Source: Saprolegnia diclina VS20
Lineage: Eukaryota; Oomycota; Saprolegniomycetes; Saprolegniales; Saprolegniaceae
Assembly: GCF_000281045.1 (NCBI RefSeq)
Contig: NW_008246073.1
Coordinates: 1,028,624 to 1,050,574 of the forward strand
Reading direction: 5' to 3'
Length of the DNA stretch: 21,951 nucleotides
Position numbers and translations under genes: made by a program. Shown piece after piece: positions 7,005 through 17,421 of this stretch (the first letter of the stretch is position 1; every line of letters begins with the position of its first letter). The notes under the pieces were generated by a model. That model did no database searches. It was not told the DNA's origin and saw only the letters and a program-made list of their open reading frames with translations.

Positions 7005-8417
7005 CTACACCATCGGATCCGGCTTGGAAACACCGCAGCGAAGCAGCGGCCGGCCGCAGACGCTCACTTGGTACTTGACGCCGGTGGCGAACCGATCGTG
7101 AGGGTTGGTCCGGACAAGGATCCCGGCCACGAGCCCGACAAGCGTGAGGACGCGCAGCCAGGCAAAAATGGCGTCGTAGACTTGAACGATGGGCTGGCGC
7201 TGCACAAAGTAGCGCGCTTCCAACGAGGCGCCAAAGCTTAAACCGCCGATGAGAAGGGCGGCCACCCACGCCAGCACGACGCCGCTGTACGCTTTCGCAA
7301 AGGCGGGGGCCCCAAAGAGCACGTGGGCAAACGACGGAAAGATGCCAAAGCCGACACCAAAGCAGACGTTGAGGCCGCGGACGAAGCCTTCAAAGCTGTC
7401 GAGGTCTCGCGTTCGGAGCGTCTCGGGCAGCTTGTACAGCAAAAGGACTTGGACGAGAAGCGCCGTGACGAGCAGCAGCTTGCGAGCAAAGGGCGGCGCG
7501 ATGCAGCGGCTGAGCACATCGGCGAGCCCACCGCCGAGTAGACGCCCGAGGATGCTGTACAAGCCAAACGTGACAATGATGCGCGTCGCTGCGTCGCGAG
7601 ATTGACCAAACACTGTGAGGAGGAGCAGCGGGTACCGAGGCAGCATCGTGACACCGTATACGACGTAGCCAAACACGAGCAGCAGAAGCGCCGCGTAGTC
7701 GAGCGATACGAGCGGCGACGACCACAGGGAAGGTGCAGATGGTTCTTCGACCTCGAGAAGCACGGGCGGCGAGAGTGTTGTACTCGGTGAGAAGGGCGCC
7801 TTTGGCGTCAGCGGCTCGTCGTCGTCGGGCTTCGGCGCGTCGAGCGACGTCGTTGGCGGCGCCCAATAGAAGCAGGCGCTGCCGAGAAGCAGGACGGCGG
7901 TGACGCCGCCGCCAACGACCAGGAAAGCGCTGGATCGCCCGATCGAGGTTGTCGCAGGTAAGAGCGCTTTCGAGCCAACAATCGAGCCGACGCCAAATGC
8001 GGCTGCCAAGAGACCACCGCAAAGGCCAAGGTAGCAGTCGTGGCAGCGCTGAAATGCAGTGGCGAACGACGCGCCGTAGCAGAGACCGAGGCCGAGACCG
8101 TGGATGACGCCGTAGCCGAGCAGAACCAGCGCCGTCGACGTGGTATGGACGCCAATGGCTGTGAGGCCGTACCCCAGTGCGACCAAGGCGGCGCCGAGCC
8201 CGACCCAGCGCGCCGGCGGAAGCTTGGGGTAGGCGACGCCGACGACGACGACACCGAGTGCAAAGACGCCCATGGCCACGTAGTAGGCGTGCAAGGTGCG
8301 TCCGTCGAGCGGGTTGGCGTAGAAGGCTGTGTCGAGGGTCGCGAGGACGCTGATGAAGCCGTTGACGACGCCGCACCCGAGCTGCACGAGCGTCGCGCCG
8401 ATGACTGTGCGCAACAT
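7005..8417 (-). CDS. MFS transporter, oxalate/formate antiporter-like (470 aa)
   Basis: A polytopic membrane protein with about 12 spans in two halves (residues 1-186 and 239-470), separated by a polar, proline- and acid-rich loop at 187-238. The stretch GLGLGLCYGASFATAF (about 107-122) followed by a GFG-type turn (AAAFGVGSIVG) matches the central pattern of the OFA/monocarboxylate branch of the major facilitator superfamily. A second Gly-rich repeat, LGRLLGGGLADVLSR, fits the MFS loop of the C-terminal half. It probably moves a small organic anion; the substrate cannot be read from sequence. The start at 8417 (MLRTVIG) puts the first span directly at the N-terminus; the open frame upstream is not hydrophobic and lacks an ATG. 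No intron is needed. It is divergent from the IF-2 gene. Confidence 0.82.
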   Translation of the reverse strand: MLRTVIGATLVQLGCGVVNGFISVLATLDTAFYANPLDGRTLHAYYVAMGVFALGVVVVGVAYPKLPPARWVGLGAALVALGYGLTAIGVHTTSTALVLLGYGVIHGLGLGLCYGASFATAFQRCHDCYLGLCGGLLAAAFGVGSIVGSKALLPATTSIGRSSAFLVVGGGVTAVLLLGSACFYWAPPTTSLDAPKPDDDEPLTPKAPFSPSTTLSPPVLLEVEEPSAPSLWSSPLVSLDYAALLLLVFGYVVYGVTMLPRYPLLLLTVFGQSRDAATRIIVTFGLYSILGRLLGGGLADVLSRCIAPPFARKLLLVTALLVQVLLLYKLPETLRTRDLDSFEGFVRGLNVCFGVGFGIFPSFAHVLFGAPAFAKAYSGVVLAWVAALLIGGLSFGASLEARYFVQRQPIVQVYDAIFAWLRVLTLVGLVAGILVRTNPHDRFATGVKYQVSVCGRPLLRCGVSKPDPMV

Positions 8418-9264
8418 CTCCGACTTGGTTTTGTTGGTTTCCTCCGTTGACCTTTCCAGCGTCGTAACTGGCGCCACGGCCCGCCACGTTCTATATTCGT
8501 GAAGTGCCACTGAACCGAAGGATAAGGGTCCACTCCTCTGGCGAGATGGACCGAGATGTCGTTGTTGATGTCGTCGACGGCAAGATACACTGTGCGTGTA
8601 GCTGACGCAACACCAAAGCATGCGAGCGGCTCTGCGCCACCGCTGATGACCGTTGCAAAGGATCTACCTCGTCTCGCCCAGGTCGGTGCTGATACCACCT
8701 CCAATACGTGTAGTCACAAGTCCGCATGTGGTAGTTTGTGCTCTTCAGCCTTTGTCGGCAGTCGTAGCCAGAGAATTCGTGCATGCAGCCATTGACACTC
8801 GGTGCCCGCAATGTAAGATCGCCATGTGCGCTGCAAGATGCACTTGCCGAGATGCAGCCTGCGTGCTGAAACCCATCGAAGCGTGAGCTCGCTTTGCCAG
8901 GATGACAACATGCGCAAGGACTGGAGCCACACGCTTGCTCTCCAAGATCCCAGACAAAGCTAGATGACCTCTGCGGTCCACTATAGCATAGGCTGTCGCT
9001 GCAAGGCGTGGTGAAGGCGTCGGTGGCTCGAGGTCTGAGGTGCCACCTCCGCTTTTTGATGTGGCACATGCCGAAGCACCCAAATGGATTGCGGCCGGCG
9101 AGCACAATAAATATAATTGCTTTACTTGATTCCAGTATGTGGAATTAAATGTAGGGAAAATAATACTTTGCGCGGCGTCGGATTGGCCACGCGGGAGCCA
9201 ATGGCCTTGCGCGTGTGCTCCTGTGCATTCGTTGGTGTTTGCCGAAGTCCTCGCTGCACGATCG
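8418..9264. other. Divergent intergenic region between the MFS and IF-2 genes
   Basis: No gene is supported. Long open frames on both strands have no recognisable domains. The right end carries facing CCAAT boxes of the IF-2 promoter (9182-9202). Confidence 0.4.
9182..9202 (+). promoter_or_regulatory. Facing CCAAT boxes upstream of the IF-2 gene
   Basis: ATTGGC (9182-9187) and GCCAAT (9197-9202) form an inverted pair across 9 nt, about 65-85 nt before the ATG at 9265. The arrangement is like that upstream of array genes 2 and 5, so facing CCAAT pairs may be a general promoter style of this genome. Confidence 0.45.
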
Positions 9265-12227
9265 ATGGCCGCCCAACTGCGACCGCTCGTCGGTGACATC
9301 CTGCGCCGTGCCCATGCCATGAGCTTCAGCACCAAGCCGCACAGCACGCCCGGCGGTGGCAAGCGCTGGACGCCCAAGCCGCGCACGGACCTCTTCCCGA
9401 GCAAGCCGCATGCCAAGAAGCCGACGACGATGGCGCCCAAGGCCGGCGCCGGGTCGACCGACGCGTTCGTCAAGGAAAAGAAGCAGCGCCAAACGTGGGA
9501 CAAGGAGCTCAAAAAGTGGGTGGTGTACGAGGAGCCAAAGCCGGTCGCGTCGCCCGCGCGCATGCTGCGCACCGAGACCAAGCCGACGCCGATCAAAAGC
9601 GGTGAACCGGGCCGCTTCCGTCTCTTTGGCGACCGCGATCTCAAGGTCACCGTGCCGAAGCTGCCAACCTCGAAGCCGCCCACCTCGAAGCTACCGACGT
9701 CGAACCTGCCAACCTCCAAGCCGATCGAGAAGCACGTGACACGGAAGGACTGGCGCCACAACCCGCCGCACTCGCACAGCTTTCAGGACCCGAAAAAGAA
9801 GGCGCACGCCCACACGGTGGCGCAAAAGGCGCTGCAGTTTGAAAAGAGTCTCTTTGACTCGGAGTCGTCGCTCTTTCCCGACATTGACTGGAAGTCGCGG
9901 CCTCGGAACGACCGCCGGCGCTTTCAGGAGCGTCAAAACTCGGCGCAGCGGTCGCGCAACTCCAAGAACAGTCAAATGCGCAAGCGCGAAATGATCGCCG
10001 AGCACCTCAAGGACCTCAAGGTCGAGATCCCGGTGACAATCACAGTCTCGGACCTCGCAGAGCGCATGTGCATCAAGTCGTTCAAGCTCGTACGCGTCCT
10101 CAAGGGCCTTGGCGAGCGCGTCAACGACGACACGGGTGCTCTACTCGCGTTGACTTGAAGCCGCTCACATGCCACTTGTAGAGATTTCGGCCGAAGTCGC
10201 CGAGCTCGCGGTCGAAGAAATGGGCATGATCCCGATCCTCATGCAGGGCTTTGTGGATCTGACGCGAACGCAAATTCCGGACGACTGCAGCAGCTTTCCC
10301 GTGCGCCCGCCCGTGGTCTCGGTCATGGGCCATGTCGACCATGGCAAGACGACGCTCCTCGACGCGCTTCGCAACACGACGACCAAGGAGCACGGCGGCA
10401 TCACGCAGAGCATTGGCGCGTTCACAGTGCCAATGGCCGAGTCGCCGACGCCCATCACATTTTTCGACACACCGGGTACGCACTTCGATCCTGCCAAAAG
10501 CTGTTTTTACGGATGATTTTTAGGGCATGCGGCGTTCAGCAACATGCGTGCGCAGGGCTGCCACCTCACGGACGTGCTCGTGGTCGTCGTGGCGGCCGAC
10601 GACGGCATTCGCCCACAAACCAAAGAGGTGCTCGAGCTAGCGAAGGAGCATGATTTGCCCATGATCATTGCCATCACCAAGTGCGACCGGTACGAGTCTC
10701 GAATATTTGTGTCTTTTGATTCATGTTCTCCTTGTAGATACGAAGACCAGGAAGACGAAGTCATCGAGCGCATTACCCAAGAGCTCGAGTTCAACGGCAT
10801 TGAAGCGCACGATACGCAGCTCGTGTGCGTCTCGGGCAAGACGGGCAAGGGTAGGATTTTTGATTTCCAAAATGATTTTTGAAGGACGAGTTCCGTGTAG
10901 GACTGGACGAACTCAAGCAAGCGATTGTGCTGCAGGCGGAGCTCATGGACCTCCGCGCCGACACGGCCGCGCCGGGCGAAGGTGTTGTCGTCGAAGCTAC
11001 GCTCGTGCGCGGGTACACGCTTGGACTCCAGCCGCATATTTATAAACCCTACACCTAGGTGGGGCACGACCGTCGATATGATGGTCACGTGGGGATCGGT
11101 CTCGGTCGGTCAGTTTGTGGTCTGCGGCCTCGAATACGGCAAGATCAAGTCGCTCGTCGATGAAAACGGCAAGCCCGTACGCAGTATCTTCTTTATTTGT
11201 CGATTTACAAATTGGACTATTGCATTAGGTCAAGATCGCGACGCCGAGCATGCCCGTGCGCATGGTCGGCCTCAAGGAGCTCCCCAAGACAGGCGACTCG
11301 ATCCTCCCGGTCGAGACGGAAGAGCTCGCGAAGGAGATTGTCACCGAGCGCGCTCGTATCCAAGAGCAAGTGCGGCTCAAGGAACTCGCGGCCAACATGG
11401 CGGAAGGCGAGAAGAAGGACCACGTGCCGATCGCGCGCCGGCAAAAGGCGCGGCAGCTCGAGCTCCAGCGCCAAGAGCGCGTCTCGGAGGAGAAGCGGCT
11501 CGAGAACCTCACGGTCGACGACGAAGGCTACGTCAAGAAGATCATCCCGATGATCCTCAAGACCAATTCGCTCGGTGTCATTGACGCGATCGACCTCCTC
11601 GTGCAAGAGCTCAACGACGTCAACGACGAGTGCGAGCTCAAGCGCATCCACGGCGGCGTCGGGCCTGTCTCGACCTCCGATATCGACTTGGCCGCGCGGA
11701 CCGGCGCGACGATCTTCACCTTCAACACGCGCCACCCGGGCTCGATCGACAAGGACGCGACACGTACTCTCTCTCGCATGCGATGGCCTCTGATAGATTG
11801 ATACATTGTAGGTCGAAAGATTGATATTCGGTCGCACAACGTGGTCTACGCGCTCGTCGACGACATTGAAGCGGTTGTGACCAAGGAGATGACGCCGGTC
11901 GTCGCGGAAGAAGTCGTCGGTGCCGCCGAAGTCCTCCAAGTCATTTCGATCAACACCAAGGGTCGGGCCAAGGTGAACGTGGCCGGCGTGCGCGTGACGG
12001 ACGGTAATCTGTATGCGGACTGCACCTTCCGCGTGCTGCGTCAAGGCGAGGTCGTCATGGACGGCGCGTCGCTCGAGAGCATGCGGCACTACCAGGAGAA
12101 GATCTCGGAGAGCGCCAAGGGCCAAGAGTGCGGCCTCCAATTTGAGAACGACGTGCCCTTCAAGCAGGGCGATGTGCTGCAGGCGTACCGCCTCAACAAG
12201 GTCCCGCCGAAACTCCAGCGCCAGTAG
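9265..12227 (+). CDS. Mitochondrial translation initiation factor IF-2 (874 aa, 8 exons)
   Basis: A GTPase that brings initiator tRNA to the mitochondrial small ribosomal subunit. Exons by frame: 9265-10135, 10182-10475, 10524-10689, 10738-10850, 10901-11012, 11059-11176, 11229-11763, 11812-12227; introns are 46-52 nt. The N-terminus is basic with arginines and serines and no early acids ([20 protein letters not shown]), typical of a mitochondrial presequence. An IF2_N-like segment precedes the G domain (about residue 270 on). G1 is GHVDHGKTT (about 340), G3 DTPGHAAF, G4 TKCD (Thr where bacterial IF-2 has Asn) and G5 SGKTGKG. The beta-barrel region GVVVEATL...[11 protein letters not shown], the central helical part and the C-terminal IF2 core IDLLVQEL...VYALVDD all follow. 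Residues 133-152 are four PTSK-type pentapeptides. The stop is followed by a CTT microsatellite. Exon choice is strongly supported by conserved text across every junction. Confidence 0.93.
9661..9720 (+). repeat. Coding minisatellite, four 15-nt units
   Basis: Four tandem 15-nt units encode [15 protein letters not shown] and LPTSK in the linker of mitochondrial IF-2 before its conserved core. Third-position differences show the units are not freshly copied. Such a stretch is probably a flexible spacer and is likely to vary in length among strains. Confidence 0.75.
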
Positions 12228-12334
12228 TAAATACCACCAACAACGACCGTAGACTTCTTCTTCTTCTTCATGTAGAGTACGATGCTGCCAACCATATATG
12301 TGGTGATGCATTGGCATGGTAGAAACAGAGCGCG

Positions 12335-12732
12335 CTAGGCGAGGCTGAGCGCGTACACAGTCGCGATCGCGACCAGCGTCGGCGTCTCGTAGCGCACGAC
12401 GACCTGGCCGTCCGTGTCGGCGTTCCACGCGCACGCGGACGACGTGTGCACACCGCCGTTCTTCTTCTGCAGCAGCGCGAGATGCACGACAAACTTGAAG
12501 CCGGCGGCGCCGTCCGCAAGCGTCTGGAGCCGCTGGAGGCACGCGGCCGGCAGTGACTGCGTCCATTTCTGGGCGTCCACGGGGTGGTAGACCTGGTCGC
12601 GCAGCGCGTGCTCGAGCGTCTACCCAGGAGCACATGGACATGACGCACGCGGTGACGGCGACGTACCTCGAGGACCACGCGCTTGGCGTCGGCCTGGATC
12701 GTCTTGAAGAAGTAGACAGGCTCGATCTCCAT
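12335..12732 (-). CDS. Tctex-1 family dynein light chain (116 aa, 2 exons)
   Basis: Exon 1 is 12667-12732, the intron 12620-12666 (47 nt), exon 2 12335-12619. The joined protein begins MEIEPVYFFK and carries the Tctex-1 core: a tryptophan-containing helix (QKWTQSLPAACLQRLQTL), the strand FKFVVHLALLQKKNGGVHTS, then the WNADTDG turn and the final strand LVAIATVYALSLA at the C-terminus. The length equals the usual 110-116 residues of DYNLT proteins. Members sit on dynein intermediate chains in cytoplasmic or axonemal dynein and bind cargo; an organism with motile zoospores would need axonemal ones. Which sub-type it is cannot be told. It converges with the IF-2 gene, whose stop lies about 110 nt away. 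Confidence 0.88.
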
Positions 12733-14192
12733 CTTTCAGCGGCCGGCGAGCGATGTAAATGCCACGACGCTATCCGGATAATGGTGGGCAAATTACCGGA
12801 CGCGCGATGGAGGCAGACAATGGCTCGTGCAGATCCCTCTTGTTGTCTTGATTATCGAGACCAAATTACGTATGCTAGTACAGAGCTGTCAGGTGTCAAT
12901 GGCGGTGAACGTGTAGCCTCGCATCCTGCTTGACTGGCGTGCACGCCGCTGTGCTGCCGAGTTACACCGGAAGACGAAAGCAACGTCGACGAAATGGCTT
13001 GCTGATGTTGAGGACTCGAGGTATCATCAACCAACGCTATCGTTGCAAGGCCAACGGGGTTCCGCTGCCAACGTCGTCACCACTGAATACACCGCTGCAA
13101 GCGTAGTATGGTCCCCGCCACGAGGCAAAGTGCAAAGAGTCGCGCTGCCGGATGCTATCACCTCGGCTCCACCTCGGCACGCATCGCATCGAGTTGGGTG
13201 CACCCGCGATGGCGATCTATACTTAGACGTCCTAGCCCTTCGGCTTACTAGAGGCAAGGAATAGACGGACTGCGCTCTCCATCGGTCATCGGTCTTGGTT
13301 TCCTGTCCTTGACCGACGTTAGCTGCTTCACTTAGGGACGGTGCTCCAAGCTTAGAGTCTGAACTGCGAAGAAGTGGATCGGCCTTGGCGACTCGCCTCT
13401 CGAAGCCACCAGACGTCGTTGGGTTGCACGCCACCATCTCGGTACCGCAATCGCCGCTCACAGCTGACCACCGCGGCCCCTGTCGCAGCCACCGAGCTGT
13501 GTTTCTTTTCGTCAAGGGGTCCATCACTCGGTGGCGATGTTGGTCGTAGAGCTGGAGCTAGTGGGGGCCTTGTGAGTCGCGTGGGGTGCTAGCACCTCGT
13601 TCAGCTCAGCACACTGCAAACCCAATGCGAAAAGAACCGTTGTGAAATTGCGCTAGGATTTGCTATGCATCTATGCAGATTCGTTACCTTCGACAACAAC
13701 GATGACGCAGAGTGCACGCCCCGTCATCATGCCAATCAACGCAGCGCCATAATCCTTTGCGTACCCTGCAGCCTGTCTGTTTGCGGGCGCATCATACAAG
13801 TCCTGTGCCACCGCATTTTTCACATTTACCACGTCAATTTGACGACATGTCGCATGTGGGAAAAAGAACGCCCTACGTTGCTGGACGTCGCGCTGTGGTA
13901 GCGATTTGCTATTAGCACTCGCTATTAGCACACCAACACATAACGAGGCGCGTGTCTAGAACTGATATCTCTGCAAGCAGCCACCTAGTATAGCAAACGC
14001 GACGACCTTGGCGCACCAATAGGTCACAGCCAAAACCACATTTCCAACATGTGCACACCGTGAAAAATAAATGTGAGAAAGGAGCGTTGATGAGTTTCGC
14101 GCGACAAATTCAAAAATCGGACTTTGACTTTGGAATCCAAGAGTCGTTGTCCTTGGAGCTTCATTTTGAATCTTGACACTTGAGACCCAAGC
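12733..14192. other. 1.46-kb intergenic region with nothing recognisable
   Basis: Open frames exist (for example 13027-13527 minus) but show biased composition and no known domain, conserved motif or consistent splice structure. A direct repeat GCTATTAGCAC occurs at 13908-13918 and 13921-13931. The last 140 nt must contain the promoter of the esterase gene; no CCAAT box is seen there. Confidence 0.4.
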
Positions 14193-15103
14193 ATGAAGTT
14201 TGACCGCTTGACGTCACCCATTGACGGCGACTACGAGATCGAGATGACCGACGAGGCGCCGCCGCAGCGCAAGCGACACCGCGCCATCCTGATTGGTACA
14301 CAATTTTCCCTCCAAAATGCATCCCCTCACGACAAAATATATTGTAGGCTGCCTCGCTGCCGTGTATCTGGCAATGACGGGAACCATTATCTACCTTGCT
14401 GCGAGCAAATTTTCGAAGGCGTCGTCCATGCCCGTGATCCTCATGGTCGGCGATTCCATCACCGAGTACGCCGCGAACGTCAACATGCACGGCTTTCAGG
14501 CGTCGCTGGCCCACGACTATATTCGACACGCCGACGTTGTCAACCGGGGCCGGGCCGGTTGGTCGACCCAGTACGACAATATTGTCATGAAAGTTGTGGT
14601 AGTTATGAACAAACTATTGTAGGAATTGGCGCCCAAAGATCCCAGCGCTGATCCGCGAGTGGGAAGCCCGATCGCCGATCCTTGTCACGATTGCGCTCGG
14701 CACCAACGATGCATCCCTCCCGAATGCAACGGGGCTCTACGTACCACCGAACAAGTACAAGGCCAACCTCGAGAGCATGGTGGCGGGCCTCAGCAGCGCC
14801 TTTCCGTCGACAAAATTCCTCCTTGTGACGCCGGGTGTCGCGGACGACGACTCGGCCATGGGCCAGCTGCACCGCAACGACCGCCAGGGAACGTACGCGG
14901 CGCTGTGCAAAGAAGTAGGCGACAAAATGAAGATTCCAGTTCTCGATCTGTGGACGCCACTGCAAGGCAAGCAAAAGTCCGTCCTTAGCGACGGCCTCCA
15001 CCTCAATCAAGCTGGCAACGAGTTTGTCTACGACCAAATCAAGAACGCGATCGCAACATCGTATCCGCAGCTGCGACCCAGCGCGTTGCCCGAGCGGTCC
15101 TAA
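14193..15103 (+). CDS. Membrane-anchored SGNH/GDSL esterase, isoamyl acetate-hydrolase type (268 aa, 3 exons)
   Basis: Exons are 14193-14295, 14348-14570 and 14623-15103; both introns are 52 nt. The second junction is set by GTACGA at 14571 and TTGTAG at 14622. This gives ...GWSTQNWRPKIPALI, which restores the conserved tryptophan after the block II region, while other donors give the wrong frame. Residues about 31-53 form one membrane span behind RKRHR, so the enzyme is probably a type II membrane protein. Catalytic blocks: GDSITE with Ser 71 (block I), NRGRAGWS (II), GTNDA (III) and DGLHLNQAG with the Asp-His pair (V). The IAH1-like family hydrolyses acetate and other short-chain esters. 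Soluble IAH1 proteins lack the N-terminal anchor seen here. The real substrate is unknown. Confidence 0.88.
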
Positions 15104-15735
15104 TGTCCATAACGTATAATTCTATTTACAAAAAACACGTTTACGCGCAGCTCGTCGCGACGCACGCAACGACAGAGTGCTGGAGGGCTTGCGAAAGCGA
15201 GCCAGTTGGTTTCCCGTGCCGTTCGAACGTTCCAAATGGCAAGCAGGATGATATATTTTCCGCCTGACACAGACCATGTCAAAGCATTCTGCTAGCTATT
15301 CTGCTTCACAAGACTGGTAGCAGCTCCGAGACCTTCATGAAGTGCATCGTAGAAACGCATTGTGCATGAGAACCAGCAGGTTAATGATGTGTGGGCTACT
15401 CACTTGAGGGATTACCGGTACTAGTACGTTCTAAAGAGCACACATCATGCGCTCGAATTTGCATCAGCGATAAATCACTTTGGGGCTTTGACACTACCTA
15501 GGTAATCTCAGTTCAGCGCAAAGGCGCGTAGGACCTCGCGGTCGTTGAGGCCCTACTACAATACAGACAGTAGTCACAGACCGGGGGACGATTGATTGGC
15601 ATGTCGCTGATTGGCTGCGACCAACCAATCGAAACACAGCAAAGATACATCCACCAACTGCGTTTCAAGGATCGATGACGTTGTCAGTACTCTTTCATTT
15701 AACATAACACACTGGACCTATCTCCTAGACAATAT
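15104..15735. other. Intergenic region between converging esterase and transporter genes
   Basis: No gene is supported. It contains a palindrome GTACTAGTAC near 15418-15428 and a cluster of three CCAAT-class boxes at 15595-15629, unexpected between two converging 3' ends. Confidence 0.4.
15595..15629 (+). promoter_or_regulatory. Orphan cluster of CCAAT boxes
   Basis: Two ATTGG boxes (15595-15599, 15610-15614) and one CCAAT (15625-15629) lie within 35 nt. The spacing is 15 nt between equal letters of successive boxes. No start codon of a recognisable gene lies downstream on the plus strand; the transporter gene ends on the minus strand at 15736. Confidence 0.35.
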
Positions 15736-17421
15736 CTACGGGTCGCAGCCACCACCGCCCGCGACAACCATGCACGACGTCGACGGGAGCATCGAGAGCA
15801 CGCTGGCTGTGATCGAAAAGACGAGCGCGGCGAGGACGAAGACAAGGACGCAGCCGCCGACGATCGGGTAGCTGCCGCCGTGGCGCTGGAGGTTGTGGAG
15901 CGCCGCCTTTTGCGTCGGCAAGAAGATCGATGTCATGGCCGCGACGAGAAACCCGGCGTAGTAGATAAGATACGTGTACGTGACCTGGACGCGGACCTCG
16001 GGCGTGTCGCTCACGATCGAGTCTTCGTCGACTTGGAAGTGGGCGCAAATGATGCTTGAGAGCACGGGGCCGACGGCAGCGGGAAGGTTCGAGACGGTCG
16101 TCAAAAGGCCGTAGACGACGCCTTCGTTGCCGATTTCGGCGAGCTCGACAATCACAAAGGTCGTGACGATGAAGAGGACGCCTTGGGGCAGCTGCTCGGC
16201 CAAGGGGACGCCAAGGTAGAACCACTGGTTGCGCACAATGGCGTAAAACGTGCAAAACTGCACGACCGAGTCGATCGCGATCGTCGCCAAGGTCGTCGAG
16301 ACCACCACGATGCGCCAGTTCCAGTTGGTGCCCCACTTGCCAATCGAGGCCATGACGCCGGCCAGAATGAAGTTGGAAATGATGACAATAATCTGGCTGT
16401 TGAGGTTCTCGACCTTGGCCCAGTGCAGCTGCACGTATGTCGCGGCCGTCGACGAGAGACCGCCGCCAAAGAGATTGTAGAAAAAGTTGAACAACATGAT
16501 CTGCCACATGGCGCGCTTCTGGAGCAGCTCCCAAACCTGGCCCAAGTAGTGCCCAAACGGAACGGCCGGCGCCTTTGTGTCGCGGATCACAAAATAGGTC
16601 GTTGGCACCATGAGAAAGCACGGAATGCAGAGCAAAATGTACATGGTGTTGACGCCAAAGTCCCACGAGAAATCACCGGCAAACCGCGGCGAGTTCATGC
16701 AAAAACCGGCAATGGCCGTTGAAATCGTCGACGAGACTGTGCGCGTTGTGTAGACAAGCGACTGCATGCGGCCGCGGGTTGCGACCGGCTCGCGCTGCGC
16801 ATACTCGACAACGAGCGCGTCCGCGGGCACGTCCGCAAACACATACGAGATGGTCGCGACACCAAAGAGAAGCGCAACGACACCGCCTTTGACGGGCGCG
16901 TCCAAGTTGATGGTCGCGTTCTGGGCCGCCGTGCGGAGACTGGCCTCGATCCTGGACACGCCTGCCTCGCGGTAGTACGGGTCGCCAAAGCTCATGGAGG
17001 CGAGGACAAGGAGACAAATGAACGCGCCGGACCAGCCAATCATCATCCACGACTTGCGCCGGTAGCCATAGATCGGCACGCAGTCTGAGATCATACCAAT
17101 GAACGCCTTGAGCGACCAGCCAATGAAGAGAAGCGTCTTGGCCGAGTTGTACTGCGCGCCCGTCATGTGAAAGTAGCCGGTAAAGACGGGGTACGTCATG
17201 TTGGGGAGCGCACCGAGCATGAGGCCGACAGCGACGTACTGCGAGAGAAGACCGAGCACCTCCTTGCTCGTGTAGACGGGGGCGCCGCCTTCGCGCAGCG
17301 CACCGCCCTCGAGGTCGCCGGGCGTCTTGGCTTCGTCGTACGCCTTGTCGATCGTCGCCGAGACGAACGAGAGTCGCTCCTCAATGCCCAACGCGCAGTT
17401 GGTGGTGGTGTGGCTCTGCAT
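15736..17421 (-). CDS. Folate-biopterin transporter (BT1/FBT family, 561 aa)
   Basis: A 12-span membrane protein of the folate-biopterin transporter family (Pfam BT1), which is part of the major facilitator clan and is expanded in oomycetes. The hallmark lies at residues about 106-124: AFIGMISDCVPIYGYRRKSW, matching the family pattern K...G..SD..PI.GYRR. A second conserved run follows in VFADVPADALVVEYAQREP and RGRMQSLVYTTR. The start at 17421 (MQSHTTTN) gives a normal hydrophilic N-terminus of about 55 residues before the first span. The frame continues upstream with basic residues but no better ATG. No intron. The likely role is plasma-membrane import of folates, pterins or related compounds; family members also move S-adenosylmethionine in other protists, so the substrate is open. 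Confidence 0.9.
   Translation of the reverse strand: MQSHTTTNCALGIEERLSFVSATIDKAYDEAKTPGDLEGGALREGGAPVYTSKEVLGLLSQYVAVGLMLGALPNMTYPVFTGYFHMTGAQYNSAKTLLFIGWSLKAFIGMISDCVPIYGYRRKSWMMIGWSGAFICLLVLASMSFGDPYYREAGVSRIEASLRTAAQNATINLDAPVKGGVVALLFGVATISYVFADVPADALVVEYAQREPVATRGRMQSLVYTTRTVSSTISTAIAGFCMNSPRFAGDFSWDFGVNTMYILLCIPCFLMVPTTYFVIRDTKAPAVPFGHYLGQVWELLQKRAMWQIMLFNFFYNLFGGGLSSTAATYVQLHWAKVENLNSQIIVIISNFILAGVMASIGKWGTNWNWRIVVVSTTLATIAIDSVVQFCTFYAIVRNQWFYLGVPLAEQLPQGVLFIVTTFVIVELAEIGNEGVVYGLLTTVSNLPAAVGPVLSSIICAHFQVDEDSIVSDTPEVRVQVTYTYLIYYAGFLVAAMTSIFLPTQKAALHNLQRHGGSYPIVGGCVLVFVLAALVFSITASVLSMLPSTSCMVVAGGGGCDP

Noticed and set aside
8653-8886. Cys-rich text (CPQCKIAMCAARC) recalling the C-terminal zinc finger of piggyBac-type transposases
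   Set aside because: There is only one short match, no transposase core nearby and no terminal repeats; too weak to call.
8491-9105. 204-residue minus-strand frame between the MFS and IF-2 genes
   Set aside because: No domain, no bias expected of a protein, and it covers the promoter region of two genes.
8745-9761. Long minus-strand frame overlapping the IF-2 gene
   Set aside because: It is a shadow of the GC-rich first IF-2 exon with no protein-like features.
13027-13527. 166-residue minus-strand frame in the large gap
   Set aside because: Considered as a remnant of a mobile element, but no recognisable enzyme motif or terminal repeat is visible.
14593-14638. Alternative second intron of the esterase (46 nt)
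   Set aside because: It needs an atypical acceptor and loses the conserved tryptophan; GTACGA at 14571 with TTGTAG at 14622 fits frame, size and homology better.
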